Assembly: GCA_964636345.1 (NCBI GenBank)
Contig: CAZWRL010000001.1
Coordinates: forward strand, 16,707 to 80,706
DNA length: 64,000 nt
Direction of reading: 5' to 3'
Source: JBBTXJ01 sp964636345
Lineage (GTDB): Bacteria; Patescibacteriota; Patescibacteriia; Magasanikbacterales; JBBTXJ01
In this document: one piece after another, positions 8,688 through 16,069 of the stretch
Position numbering within the stretch: position 1 is the stretch's first letter
Layout of the letters: each line of letters starts with the position of its first letter
The notes under the pieces: model-generated
Database searches by the model: none
What the model was told of the DNA's origin: nothing
Seen by the model: only the letters and a program-made list of their open reading frames with translations
Translations under genes and position numbers: made by a program

Positions 8688-9140
8688 TCAGACCAGCACG
8701 CGGACATGTGCCGCGAGGATTCCGGCAGCAACACTGACGTTCAGCGATTCTTTTTTTCCGTGCATGGGGATTTCAATCACGTGATCAGCCCGTTTTAAGA
8801 GCGCTGGCGAGATACCGCCCACCTCGTTACCCACTATGAGCGCGAGCGGCAACGCCGGTTTCCATGCGCGATAGTCAGTTGCGTTTTTTGTTTGTTCCGC
8901 CGCAATGATGAGTACGCCCGCATGTTTTAATTGTTCAATGATGCGCCATGCGTGCGCGTGATGTTCCCACGGCACGTTGTGTTCAGCGCCAAGCGAAACT
9001 TTATGAATTTTAGGATTTTTATCCGGTGTTGGTGTGTAGCCGCACAAAAAAATTTTATCTACGCCAAACGCATCGGCTGTGCGAAAAATTGAGCCGACAT
9101 TATAACAACTCCTGATATCCGGCAGAACGAGGTAGAACAT
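8688..9140 (-). CDS. SpoU/TrmH family RNA 2'-O-methyltransferase
   Basis: This is a minimal SpoU methyltransferase (150 residues) with a trefoil-knot SAM domain and no N-terminal extension. Motif 1 is RSCYNVGSIFRTADAFGV, motif 2 ALIVGNEVGGIS and motif 3 IPMHGKKESLNVSVA. It would methylate a ribose in tRNA or rRNA; the short form resembles TrmL-like enzymes. The ATG was chosen because an upstream extension would run through the tRNA-Ser gene. It begins 8 bases after the 3' end of tRNA-Ser(TGA), so the two may be co-transcribed. Confidence 0.88.
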   Translation of the reverse strand: MFYLVLPDIRSCYNVGSIFRTADAFGVDKIFLCGYTPTPDKNPKIHKVSLGAEHNVPWEHHAHAWRIIEQLKHAGVLIIAAEQTKNATDYRAWKPALPLALIVGNEVGGISPALLKRADHVIEIPMHGKKESLNVSVAAGILAAHVRVLV

Positions 9141-9148
9141 TTTTGACT

Positions 9149-9239
9149 TGGCGGTGGGGGTGAGATTCGAACTCACGGTACCCTTTGGGGGTACGACAGT
9201 TTTCAAGACTGTTGCCATCAACCACTCGGCCACCCCACC
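9149..9239 (-). tRNA. tRNA-Ser (TGA)
   Basis: The minus-strand cloverleaf has acceptor GGTGGGG/CCCCACC, anticodon loop CTTGAAA (anticodon TGA), a long variable arm with a GTACCC/GGGTAC stem, T loop TTCGAAT and an encoded CCA. There is no intron. Confidence 0.97.
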
Positions 9240-9295
9240 ATCATGCGAAGGTAGTATGGCACACCAGAGCCAAAAAATCAAGGCGCGAGGTAGTG

Positions 9296-9322
9296 TTGAC
9301 AGAGCGCGCCTCGTGTGATAAT
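9296..9322 (+). promoter_or_regulatory. Promoter of the cyclase-like gene
   Basis: A perfect -35 TTGACA (9296-9301) and -10 GATAAT (9317-9322) are separated by 15 bp. A Shine-Dalgarno AAGGAG (9344-9349) follows, 6 bases before the ATG at 9356. This full sigma-70 plus Shine-Dalgarno layout is rare in this window. Confidence 0.7.
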
Positions 9323-9355
9323 CTCACTCTATCTTTGACAACTAAGGAGTCAATG

Positions 9356-11434
9356 ATGGATACGATACGTCGTCCACCGCCTATCGTGCGGAACACGTGG
9401 ACGTGGGGCGACGTGGACGCGCCCCGAGACGTCTCGTGCGAGAACATCCGCATGATGCTGCTCATCGCGCGGCTCGTGTGGGGTATCGACGGTGGTTCCG
9501 TGATCGCGGAACTTCCCGCTCCCTTCGATCGGCACGCGCTTCTTGTGGACGCGCGGAATTTCGTGCCGCTCTGGGTGTACGTGCACGTGGCGCACGGGAT
9601 TCACGACCTGGTAGGTCGCGTTGAGGGGACGCAGTATCCTTTTGCGCCGGAGCGGTTTGCCGCGTTTGGCGTGGAAGGAATCCGGTTCCAGACATGGGGC
9701 GATCGGCGCAAGGCGCTTTCACAGCTCTTTGCTTCGTTCGCGAATCCTTTGCTCGGGTACCGTCGGGTGCCGGTTGAGAACTTGGATTTCAACTGGACAA
9801 AATCCTATCGCGTGGTGAGCGAGGGTTCCACATGGTGGATGCCGATGTTCTTCGCGCGAGAAGACATCCCGCTGGTGGATGACCTGCCATCGGATTGGTG
9901 GATTGTTGAGGGGCTCTGGCCGGGCATCGCCACCATCTTCGGTCTGCCGCCGGCGCGTGTAGTTCGACGCACACGGAGCTACGATCCGGTCCAGTTTTTC
10001 ACGCAGGGTCGCAAGGTGCGTGACCTGCAGTGGCGGGTTACGGAAAAGGAAGACCGGGCAACCTTCATCATTAATGGTGAACGAGTTGGCGAGCGGGTGC
10101 ATCTCCTGCCACGTGCGATTCGTGACGGCACATGGTGGTTCACGGGTGACGTGCTTTCGTCTGGCGAAGCGCCGGCATCGGTGGATATGCCAATGTTTTT
10201 GGCGTCGAAGCGGTGCATGATCGGCGATTACCCTGTCTGTGAATCTCGTGACATGCTGTATGCACCCGAGTTGAGCCGTCGGGTACTGCAGGCAGAAATT
10301 CACGCGCGTCGGCCCATCGGGTACCGCATGCGCGGCGACGCGGTTCAGGTGGCGGTTGAGTCCGGTCAGTGGGAAAAGATCGGTACCATAAACCTGCGGA
10401 ATGTTTCCGTAGCGAGCCTCCCTACAGCCATCCGTTTCACGACAGACATACAGCTGCCTCATGGCGTACCGATTGTCACGAAGGGTGAGGTGTGGGGTCA
10501 GGATCTTGGGTTCAGCGCCCGGGTCGTGTGGGACAAACCACCGCCGTTTTGGCGGCGTGACCTCCGCACCGTGTGGCAGCGGCTGTTCCCCAATCAGCGT
10601 GTATTCGAGCGTCTGGCAGATCGGGCGCGTATCGCAGGGTTGCAACGGCAGCTCTCTACCACAGAATCCGAGCGGCGGCGTGTGGAGGATGCATTCCAGT
10701 ACAAGCTGGCCGAGCTGGATACGCGCGACCATGACCTCGCCGAGGCAACCGTTCGTTCGTTCCGGCGTTTTGCTTCGCGATTTCCTTCCGCGGAAATTGC
10801 ACAGCAGGTGCTTGACGGGACGTATGTTAGTGAACGAGTGGAGGACGCGGTATTCCTGGTGATTGATGCGGCAGGTTCCACAAACGCCGTGCAGGATCGT
10901 ATCGCACGCGCAGGGGTGGAGCATGATCTTGCAGAACAGGCAAAGATTTTTGCCGCCGCCTACAACGGCTTCATGACGTGGGCCAAAGAGGTAGTGCAAC
11001 GGCACGGTGGTTGGGTGTTTGCATTTGAAGGCGATGCGATCAAGGCGGTTTTTGGACTGAACCAAAAATCTCCGCGCGCGCTCGCGGCGAATGATGCATT
11101 CAAGACCGCGCTTGATCTATTGGCGGGTATTGGAAAGTGGCCGTCCGGCGAAGGGTTGGCGTTTGGTGCGCGCATCGGCATTGCGATGGGTACCACCCAT
11201 TTGAGCTTGGTTGGTACGGGTGAAGATGCCTTTATGACACCCAATTCACGCGCGCTTAATGCCGCGGCGCATCTTGAGAAATCAAAATGTCGTCAACGGG
11301 GTGGCGAGATTGCCATTGATGGTAAAACCGCCGCGTTCCTTGCGGAGCAGTTGAACGAATCACGACTTTTGGTTTGGCGCGCCGTTGAAGAGCTAGATGG
11401 TGCGCAGATGGAAATTGTGCGTGTTTCGGAGTAG
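9356..11434 (+). CDS. Class III nucleotidyl cyclase-like protein with large unknown N-terminal region
   Basis: This soluble protein has 692 residues. About 1-420 match no family I know; a stretch near 325-400 (RNVSVASLP, then ARVVW) faintly recalls a PilZ barrel. A charged helical segment (about 420-480) leads to a class III cyclase homology domain (about 500-680). The metal Asp is present in FLVIDAAGST (D504), and the second in AFEGDAIKAVF. LNAAAHLEK corresponds to VNxAARL, with Asn kept but the transition-state Arg replaced by His. The purine-selecting Lys before GD is Ala. Activity is therefore uncertain. ATG 9356 was preferred to 9353 for its spacing to the AAGGAG site. Codons are richer in G/C endings than in neighbours. 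A CNB-domain gene lies 1 kb away. Confidence 0.75.
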   Translation: MDTIRRPPPIVRNTWTWGDVDAPRDVSCENIRMMLLIARLVWGIDGGSVIAELPAPFDRHALLVDARNFVPLWVYVHVAHGIHDLVGRVEGTQYPFAPERFAAFGVEGIRFQTWGDRRKALSQLFASFANPLLGYRRVPVENLDFNWTKSYRVVSEGSTWWMPMFFAREDIPLVDDLPSDWWIVEGLWPGIATIFGLPPARVVRRTRSYDPVQFFTQGRKVRDLQWRVTEKEDRATFIINGERVGERVHLLPRAIRDGTWWFTGDVLSSGEAPASVDMPMFLASKRCMIGDYPVCESRDMLYAPELSRRVLQAEIHARRPIGYRMRGDAVQVAVESGQWEKIGTINLRNVSVASLPTAIRFTTDIQLPHGVPIVTKGEVWGQDLGFSARVVWDKPPPFWRRDLRTVWQRLFPNQRVFERLADRARIAGLQRQLSTTESERRRVEDAFQYKLAELDTRDHDLAEATVRSFRRFASRFPSAEIAQQVLDGTYVSERVEDAVFLVIDAAGSTNAVQDRIARAGVEHDLAEQAKIFAAAYNGFMTWAKEVVQRHGGWVFAFEGDAIKAVFGLNQKSPRALAANDAFKTALDLLAGIGKWPSGEGLAFGARIGIAMGTTHLSLVGTGEDAFMTPNSRALNAAAHLEKSKCRQRGGEIAIDGKTAAFLAEQLNESRLLVWRAVEELDGAQMEIVRVSE

Positions 11435-11440
11435 CACACA

Positions 11441-11467
11441 CCTCACGTATAGTCACGTGAGGTTTTT
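11441..11467 (+). terminator. Rho-independent terminator after the cyclase-like gene
   Basis: CCTCACGT/ACGTGAGG forms an 8-bp stem followed by five T. It begins just after the stop and overlaps the 3' end of the convergent membrane protein gene. Confidence 0.85.
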
Positions 11468-12388
11468 ATTTAGTCCAACACCCGCCATACCGGCAAGCGC
11501 GCCGGTTACAAGAAAAATCAATGTGTCTGTACTGGTGAAGATAAGCGGGGTTTCAAAAATAAATGGTTGTGGTAAGAGGACGTGAAGCGCTACAAAGATG
11601 ACGCCAGCAAGTAGGCCAAGGATGAGCTGATATTTGCGTTCACCCCACCATTCAATAAGGAGCGCCGAGGCGCCAATGGCAAAGACGTACGGGAAGAGTG
11701 GCGCGACGGGATGCGGCGGGACGATGATAAAGTCCGCGACGCGTTCAGTCCAGGTAATGGCGTAGAGGGCGAGGAAAATTGCCGCAACAGTTGCGGCGCC
11801 ACCCGGTGTGATGCGACGCGCGGCGGCAAGACATGCAATAAACGGCAGGATAAATAACACCTCGGCCCACGGAGAAAAGAAGGTTGCGTACAGGCCAATG
11901 GGATCAACGGGATGCACAATAAACCAAAGCAGACCAAGTACCACCGAAAGTTGTGTAAGCGTCAAGAGTGGGAATTTGCCGGTATCGTGGTTTTTGATTA
12001 AACGAAAGAAACCCCACGCGCTGATGGCGCCGCCAATCAGTGCGATGAGGTGTGGCGGACTCCATACCGCAAACGGCGTACTTAAATTTTCAATGCCAAA
12101 CGTGCGATGCCACCACTCATCAAAGGGCGCCGAGAGAAACGTGAGCACAAGACCACCGAGCGCAATGTTGAGGAGCGGGCGCAGAGCAGAATGTTTTTTC
12201 CACAACCAAAGTTGCAACACGGCAGCAACAAGGAGCGCGGTGTAGAGAATGTTGTGTGGAGGAATAAAAAAACTGTCACGTCCCATGAATACGTGCCACC
12301 AATCGTCCCAGAATAAACCAATCAACATGAAAAGGTAGACGATAACGATGCCGATGAGCGTTTTTTGATTGATGGTTTTTGTGGGCAT
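11453..12388 (-). CDS. Polytopic membrane protein with duplicated D-x-W-W-H motif
   Basis: This unrecognised membrane protein has 311 residues and about nine or ten hydrophobic segments. Two similar motifs stand out: FWDDWWHVFMGRDSFFIPPH near residue 26 and FDEWWHRTFGIENL followed by WSPPHLI near residue 89. Each combines an acidic residue, two Trp and His, then a Pro-Pro-His, and each sits at a membrane boundary. This looks like an internal duplication holding metal or haem ligands, an inference only. It is oriented against both the cyclase-like and the CNB gene. Its -10 TATACT lies 10 bases before the ATG, so its mRNA is probably near-leaderless. Confidence 0.7.
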   Translation of the reverse strand: MPTKTINQKTLIGIVIVYLFMLIGLFWDDWWHVFMGRDSFFIPPHNILYTALLVAAVLQLWLWKKHSALRPLLNIALGGLVLTFLSAPFDEWWHRTFGIENLSTPFAVWSPPHLIALIGGAISAWGFFRLIKNHDTGKFPLLTLTQLSVVLGLLWFIVHPVDPIGLYATFFSPWAEVLFILPFIACLAAARRITPGGAATVAAIFLALYAITWTERVADFIIVPPHPVAPLFPYVFAIGASALLIEWWGERKYQLILGLLAGVIFVALHVLLPQPFIFETPLIFTSTDTLIFLVTGALAGMAGVGLNKNLT

Positions 12389-12398
12389 AGTGATCTTT

Positions 12399-12404
12399 AG
12401 TATA
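12399..12404 (-). promoter_or_regulatory. -10 box TATACT of the divergent membrane protein gene
   Basis: Read on the minus strand, TATACT lies 10 bases before the ATG at 12388. It shares a short divergent region with the promoter of the CNB-domain gene. Confidence 0.5.
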
Positions 12405-12416
12405 CACGATATGTAT

Positions 12417-12469
12417 TTGACAGGCGAATGATGGTATGGTTAGCTTGAGATACACATTGGAGGAGGGAG
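12417..12469 (+). promoter_or_regulatory. Promoter and Shine-Dalgarno of the CNB-domain gene
   Basis: A perfect -35 TTGACA (12417-12422) is followed about 17-18 bp later by a weak -10 (TTAGCT region, 12440-12446). A strong purine-rich Shine-Dalgarno (GGAGGAGGGAG, 12459-12469) sits 5 bases (counted from AGGAGG) before a GTG at 12472. This arrangement decides the start, since an in-frame ATG at 12436 would lie inside the promoter. Confidence 0.6.
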
Positions 12470-12471
12470 CG

Positions 12472-12975
12472 GTGTCACAACCAAAGAATGAAGGTCGGGT
12501 AGACCTGATTCAGGGATTGACCGAGGGGCAGACGGATCGTTTGTTGCGCGGCTTGGTTCCGCGCATGGTTGCCGATGGTATGGTGTTCATCACGGAAGGT
12601 GATTTTACTGACAGCATGTTTCTCTTGCTTGATGGGCAGGTGCGTGTAGTTTCGCACGCTGGCACTCCCGCAGAAGTGCTGGTGGCACGACGTTCTGTCG
12701 GCTCGATGCTTGGAGAGGTGAATTTTGTGGCAGGTGGATCGCGCTCGGCATCAGTCATTGCTGAGGGTACAGTGCTCGTGCTTGAGTTCACGAAGGCCCA
12801 TGTAGAGGCAGTCACGGGCGTGGATATGGGTCTTGCGAAGCAATTGGCGTGGAATCTTGCGCGCATCATGGCTGAACGGTTGCGCAATACCACCACACAA
12901 CTCTGGGATGCGCAGTCAACGCATGATTTGACTATTCACGCGTTTCGGCGTTTGCAGGCGGCCACGAGGCGCTAG
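12472..12975 (+). CDS. Stand-alone cyclic nucleotide-binding domain (CNB) protein
   Basis: This protein of 167 residues from the GTG start is nearly all one cNMP-binding beta-roll. Typical elements are FITEGDFTDSMFLLLDGQV, then VLVARRSVGSMLGEVNFV and the phosphate-binding-cassette-like region GGSRSASVIAEGTVLV. The canonical cassette Arg corresponds to the R of GGSRSASV. The C-terminus is a helical extension with no recognisable DNA-binding helix-turn-helix, so it is more likely a sensor or regulatory subunit than a CRP-type transcription factor. It ends 8 bases before a terminator. The nearby cyclase-like gene with the same style of promoter is the natural candidate partner. Confidence 0.8.
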   Translation: MSQPKNEGRVDLIQGLTEGQTDRLLRGLVPRMVADGMVFITEGDFTDSMFLLLDGQVRVVSHAGTPAEVLVARRSVGSMLGEVNFVAGGSRSASVIAEGTVLVLEFTKAHVEAVTGVDMGLAKQLAWNLARIMAERLRNTTTQLWDAQSTHDLTIHAFRRLQAATRR

Positions 12976-12982
12976 AAGTACA

Positions 12983-13006
12983 CCCCGACTTCCATCGGGG
13001 TTTTTT
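12983..13006 (+). terminator. Rho-independent terminator
   Basis: CCCCGA/TCGGGG stem with a short loop and six T directly follows the CNB-domain gene. Confidence 0.88.
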
Positions 13007-13023
13007 ATTTCTCGCGCGTATGG

Positions 13024-13029
13024 TATACT
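13024..13029 (+). promoter_or_regulatory. -10 box TATACT of the lipoprotein gene
   Basis: TATACT lies 33 bases before the ATG in the gap between the previous terminator and the lipoprotein gene. No clear -35 was seen. Confidence 0.45.
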
Positions 13030-13062
13030 ACATGTAGTTTGTTAATTTAACAATTATCGCCT

Positions 13063-13491
13063 ATGCGTATACGATCATCGGCAACCGTTGGTTTCGCAAC
13101 GGTGGGTATGCTCCTTCTCTTAGGAGCAGGATGTTCAGCGTCAGTGGGCACTGGTAGCGCGGCTCCGGAAGTTGGAGCGCGCGTTTTGGCTCCTGATAAT
13201 GGGAGCGTCTGGTGGGAGGGTACCATCGATCAGGTTGATGGTACGATTTATACGGTGAAATTTAACGCGGATGATAAAATTGTTGCGCGGCCGCTCACGA
13301 ATATCGCACCGTATCCGGCTGGCGCGCTTGCGGTTGAGGTTGGCGATGCGGTTGTTGGGGAATGGACAAGCGGAACGTTCTATGCGGGAACGGTGGCGGC
13401 TATTTCGGGTAATCTCGCAACGGTCGCGTGGGATGATGGCAGTGCACCATCCGAAGTAGCGACCAATCGGCTCACCAAGACCTTCAAATAA
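13063..13491 (+). CDS. Lipoprotein with two Tudor/SH3-like repeats
   Basis: This secreted lipoprotein has 142 residues, with a signal peptide and lipobox LLLGAGC, so the mature protein starts at Cys24. The mature part contains two similar small beta domains: VGARVLAPDNGSVWWEGTID through IYTVKFNADD, and VGDAVVGEWTSGTFYAGTV through LATVAWDDGS. Both show the pattern of a Tudor or agenet-like barrel (entry V-G-x-x-V, W/F-Y/W-x-G-T/x-V, then V-x-F/W-D-D). The binding target is unknown. It is monocistronic between two terminators. Confidence 0.75.
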   Translation: MRIRSSATVGFATVGMLLLLGAGCSASVGTGSAAPEVGARVLAPDNGSVWWEGTIDQVDGTIYTVKFNADDKIVARPLTNIAPYPAGALAVEVGDAVVGEWTSGTFYAGTVAAISGNLATVAWDDGSAPSEVATNRLTKTFK

Positions 13492-13500
13492 TAGTGACGT

Positions 13501-13527
13501 AAGAAGACCCGCTCGCGGGTCTTCTTC
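13501..13527 (+). terminator. Rho-independent terminator
   Basis: AAGAAGACCCGC/GCGGGTCTTCTT forms a long stem just after the lipoprotein gene. The T tract is interrupted by C. Confidence 0.7.
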
Positions 13528-13544
13528 TTGCCACATGATTTTGT

Positions 13545-13550
13545 TATACT
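13545..13550 (+). promoter_or_regulatory. -10 box TATACT before hsp20
   Basis: TATACT ends 7 bases before the ATG at 13558, the spacing expected for a leaderless transcript. Confidence 0.5.
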
Positions 13551-13557
13551 TGGTGGT

Positions 13558-14019
13558 ATGAGTACGCAAAATCGTCGCAAAGAAAAAGATGTCGTTGATT
13601 TTTTATTAGAGCAGGCGGGCGAGAGCGCGCGTGTCTACACCACGCCGGGTGACGAAGAGGCGGAGGAGACGGAGGCGCATGAGCCGGAGGGTCAACTGGC
13701 CGTTGATATTATTGATACCGACGACAGTTTGGTGGTGGTGGCAACGGTTGCTGGCGCGAGCCCGGAAGAGATCAGCGTGTATGTGCACAATGATTTGTTG
13801 ACCATTCGTGGCCGGCGCGCGTTACCCGTTTCCGTGTCAGAGAACGCGTTTATTCATCGCGAATGTTTTTGGGGGCGTTTTTCACGCACCATCATTTTAC
13901 CGCTTGATGTCCGCGCTGATGGAGTGCGAGCGGTGTACAAAAGCGGCGTACTGGTGGTATCGTTGCCGAAAGAAAAACGCGAATCGCGCGTTCCCATTAC
14001 GGTAGTGGATGAAGGATGA
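13558..14019 (+). CDS. Hsp20/alpha-crystallin family small heat shock protein
   Basis: This 153-residue ATP-independent chaperone holds unfolding proteins in the cytoplasm. The alpha-crystallin domain spans about 48-150, with LVVVATVAGASPEEISVYV, the LTIRGRR strand, a REC-W-GRFSRTIILP segment and the C-terminal AVYKSGVLVVSLPK. The N-terminal arm is acidic (DEEAEETEAHEPEG). The ATG was chosen because it directly follows the -10 box. The VanW-domain gene begins 1 base after its stop, so they share a transcript. Confidence 0.93.
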   Translation: MSTQNRRKEKDVVDFLLEQAGESARVYTTPGDEEAEETEAHEPEGQLAVDIIDTDDSLVVVATVAGASPEEISVYVHNDLLTIRGRRALPVSVSENAFIHRECFWGRFSRTIILPLDVRADGVRAVYKSGVLVVSLPKEKRESRVPITVVDEG

Positions 14020-14020
14020 T

Positions 14021-16003
14021 ATGAGTGAGGAGCAAACACATCACCGAAAACGGTTGATTACTATACTCGTCGTCGTGGGAGTGTTGTGGTTGCTCGCGAT
14101 GAGCCGCGCGGTGTACGCATTCCAAGATAAAAAGGTGATCTATGATGGCGTGAAAATTGGCGCGCAGGATTTTTCCGGTTTAACGTCCGCGCAGGCAAAA
14201 GAAAAAATACTCGCGTTTGAATCACGCATGTCGGTGCAGGGATTATCTTTTTCTTATCGCACTGCGCGGGACGAGGAACGGCAAGCGGTGATTTATCCAG
14301 TGGTGTTTCGGAGTGATGGCACGGATTCACGGGATATTATTGATATTGATGTAGAGGCAACGGTTGATGCGCTTTGGGCGGTGGGACGCACGGGAACGAT
14401 GGTGCGCAAGGTGGGCGAGCGTATCGCCAGCCAGTGGTATGGGCGCACGGTACCGGCGGCGGTGCAGGTTGATCGCGTGCTGTTTCGTGATGTGGTGCGA
14501 CTTAATCTTGCTTCCGATGAACAAGCGGCACGCGATGCGAGGGTAGCGTATGAGCAGGGTGTTTTTAGAATAGAACCTGACGCGACGGGTGTGGCATATA
14601 CCGTTGATCGGGGGCTTGACGATGCGGTGGATCTTATTCGTCGTCTTGAGTTGCGACCCATTGCTGTTGATCGAACCATTGATAAGCCAACAATTACCGC
14701 CGCGGCGCTTGAGCCATTGGTTTCATTTCTCGCGCCGGTGACCGCGGACGATATTACGGTGACGTACGAAGATCCTCACAAAAAAGAGAAATTATCGTGG
14801 ACGCTTGAGCATGAGAAAGTTGCGGCGTTTCTTAACGTCACACGGCATGAACAGACAGGGCTCACCCTTGGTTTGTCTGAAGAGCCGCTGCGTGCGTGGA
14901 TTAAAGAAACCATTGGTCCGCGGGTTGAAGTGGAAGCACGCGATGCCAAATTTAAAATTGAGGGTGAACGCGTGATTGAGTTTCAATCAAGTCGCACCGG
15001 CGTCCGCATTGATACTCCCGCGCTTGAAGGCGCGCTTTCGCAGGTGGTAGCGGCGCGTTTTGATCGGCTCGCGCGTGGCGAGAGCGGACCCTTTTCACCG
15101 GAGCAACGTGTGGTATCACTCACGGTAGAGACGGCGGAGCCAAAGATTAAAACCGGAGATATCAACAATTTGGGGATTCAGGAAATTTTGGGTATTGGCA
15201 CGTCCAGTTGGCGCGGGAGCTCAGCCAATCGCATTAAAAATATTCGGAACGGCATGAATAAATTAAATGGTTTGCTCATTAAGCCGGGTGAGGAGTTTTC
15301 ATTACTCGCCGCGCTTCGACCATTTACCTCCGAGGGTGGGTATTTGCCGGAACTCGTGATCAAGGGGGATAAAATTGAACCGGAAATCGGCGGCGGATTA
15401 TGCCAAATTGGCACCACGTCATTTCGTATGGCCATGAATAGCGGAATGCCCATTACGAGACGAATCAATCACGGTTTGGTGGTTACCTATTATAATGATC
15501 CGACGAACGGCAATCCAGGAACGGACGCAACCATTTATGATCCTGCGCCGGATTTTCGTTTTTTGAATGATACAGGACACTATCTTTTGTGGACGACACA
15601 CATGGATTCTGGGGCCGGGAAATTGGAGTTCACCTTGTGGGGAACGTCTGATGGGCGTAAGGGCTCATACAGCGCGCCCGTGGTGCATAATTGGATTGCG
15701 ACCGGCCCCATGAAGGAAATTGAAACAACTGATTTGAAACCAGGTGTACGCAAGTGTCAAAGTAGACATCCGGGCGCGGTGGCCTCATTTACCTACACGG
15801 TTGATTTACCAAACGGTGAAAAGAAGGAAACGCTGTATAAAAGTTATTATCGGCCATTACCGGAAATTTGCAGCATTGGTGTTGAAAAGAAGACAGAGGG
15901 TGAACCGATACTGTCTGCCGATGGCGTGCCAACGGAAGGCGCACCTGCTGATGCTCAGGTTGCTGATACGCCGCCCATTTCAGTTGACGATCTTGCCGGA
16001 TGA
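14021..16003 (+). CDS. VanW family cell-wall protein with peptidoglycan-binding-like domains
   Basis: This membrane-anchored extracellular protein has 660 residues. One N-terminal helix (about 12-32) is followed by two copies of a PG_binding_4-like region (about 40-190 and 230-370), then the VanW domain (about 400-530) with IKPGEEFSLLAALRPF, EIGGGLCQIGTTSF and RRINHGLVVTYY. It ends in a basic-to-acidic tail. VanW proteins occur in cell-wall loci; their activity is not established. The ATG was chosen 1 base after the hsp20 stop; an upstream ATG at 14009 overlaps hsp20. A terminator hairpin follows. Confidence 0.88.
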   Translation: MSEEQTHHRKRLITILVVVGVLWLLAMSRAVYAFQDKKVIYDGVKIGAQDFSGLTSAQAKEKILAFESRMSVQGLSFSYRTARDEERQAVIYPVVFRSDGTDSRDIIDIDVEATVDALWAVGRTGTMVRKVGERIASQWYGRTVPAAVQVDRVLFRDVVRLNLASDEQAARDARVAYEQGVFRIEPDATGVAYTVDRGLDDAVDLIRRLELRPIAVDRTIDKPTITAAALEPLVSFLAPVTADDITVTYEDPHKKEKLSWTLEHEKVAAFLNVTRHEQTGLTLGLSEEPLRAWIKETIGPRVEVEARDAKFKIEGERVIEFQSSRTGVRIDTPALEGALSQVVAARFDRLARGESGPFSPEQRVVSLTVETAEPKIKTGDINNLGIQEILGIGTSSWRGSSANRIKNIRNGMNKLNGLLIKPGEEFSLLAALRPFTSEGGYLPELVIKGDKIEPEIGGGLCQIGTTSFRMAMNSGMPITRRINHGLVVTYYNDPTNGNPGTDATIYDPAPDFRFLNDTGHYLLWTTHMDSGAGKLEFTLWGTSDGRKGSYSAPVVHNWIATGPMKEIETTDLKPGVRKCQSRHPGAVASFTYTVDLPNGEKKETLYKSYYRPLPEICSIGVEKKTEGEPILSADGVPTEGAPADAQVADTPPISVDDLAG

Positions 16004-16022
16004 TTTTATTTAATTTCAGCCA

Positions 16023-16053
16023 AAAAATACCCTCTTGACAAGAGGTATTTTAT
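16023..16053 (+). terminator. Terminator after the VanW gene
   Basis: AATACC-CTCTTG pairs with CAAGAGGTATT (one bulged C), flanked by A and T tracts. The loop side holds a TTGACA, so the element overlaps the next promoter. Confidence 0.6.
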
Positions 16054-16064
16054 TGTGGTATGGT
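16035..16064 (+). promoter_or_regulatory. Promoter of the candidate non-coding RNA
   Basis: TTGACA (16035-16040) and TATGGT (16059-16064) are separated by 18 bp. Transcription would start near 16070, at the base of a short hairpin, with no good open reading frame before the terminator at 16225-16256. Confidence 0.55.
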
Positions 16065-16069
16065 GTAGT

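Noticed and set aside
9719..11065. A 448-codon open frame on the minus strand inside the cyclase-like gene
   Set aside because: Its predicted protein is rich in Arg, His, Cys and Pro with no motif, while the plus strand shows a clear cyclase domain, promoter and Shine-Dalgarno. It is a by-product of codon bias.
12436..12471. Upstream ATG for the CNB-domain protein
   Set aside because: It lies within the -35/-10 region, whereas the GTG at 12472 has a well-placed Shine-Dalgarno.
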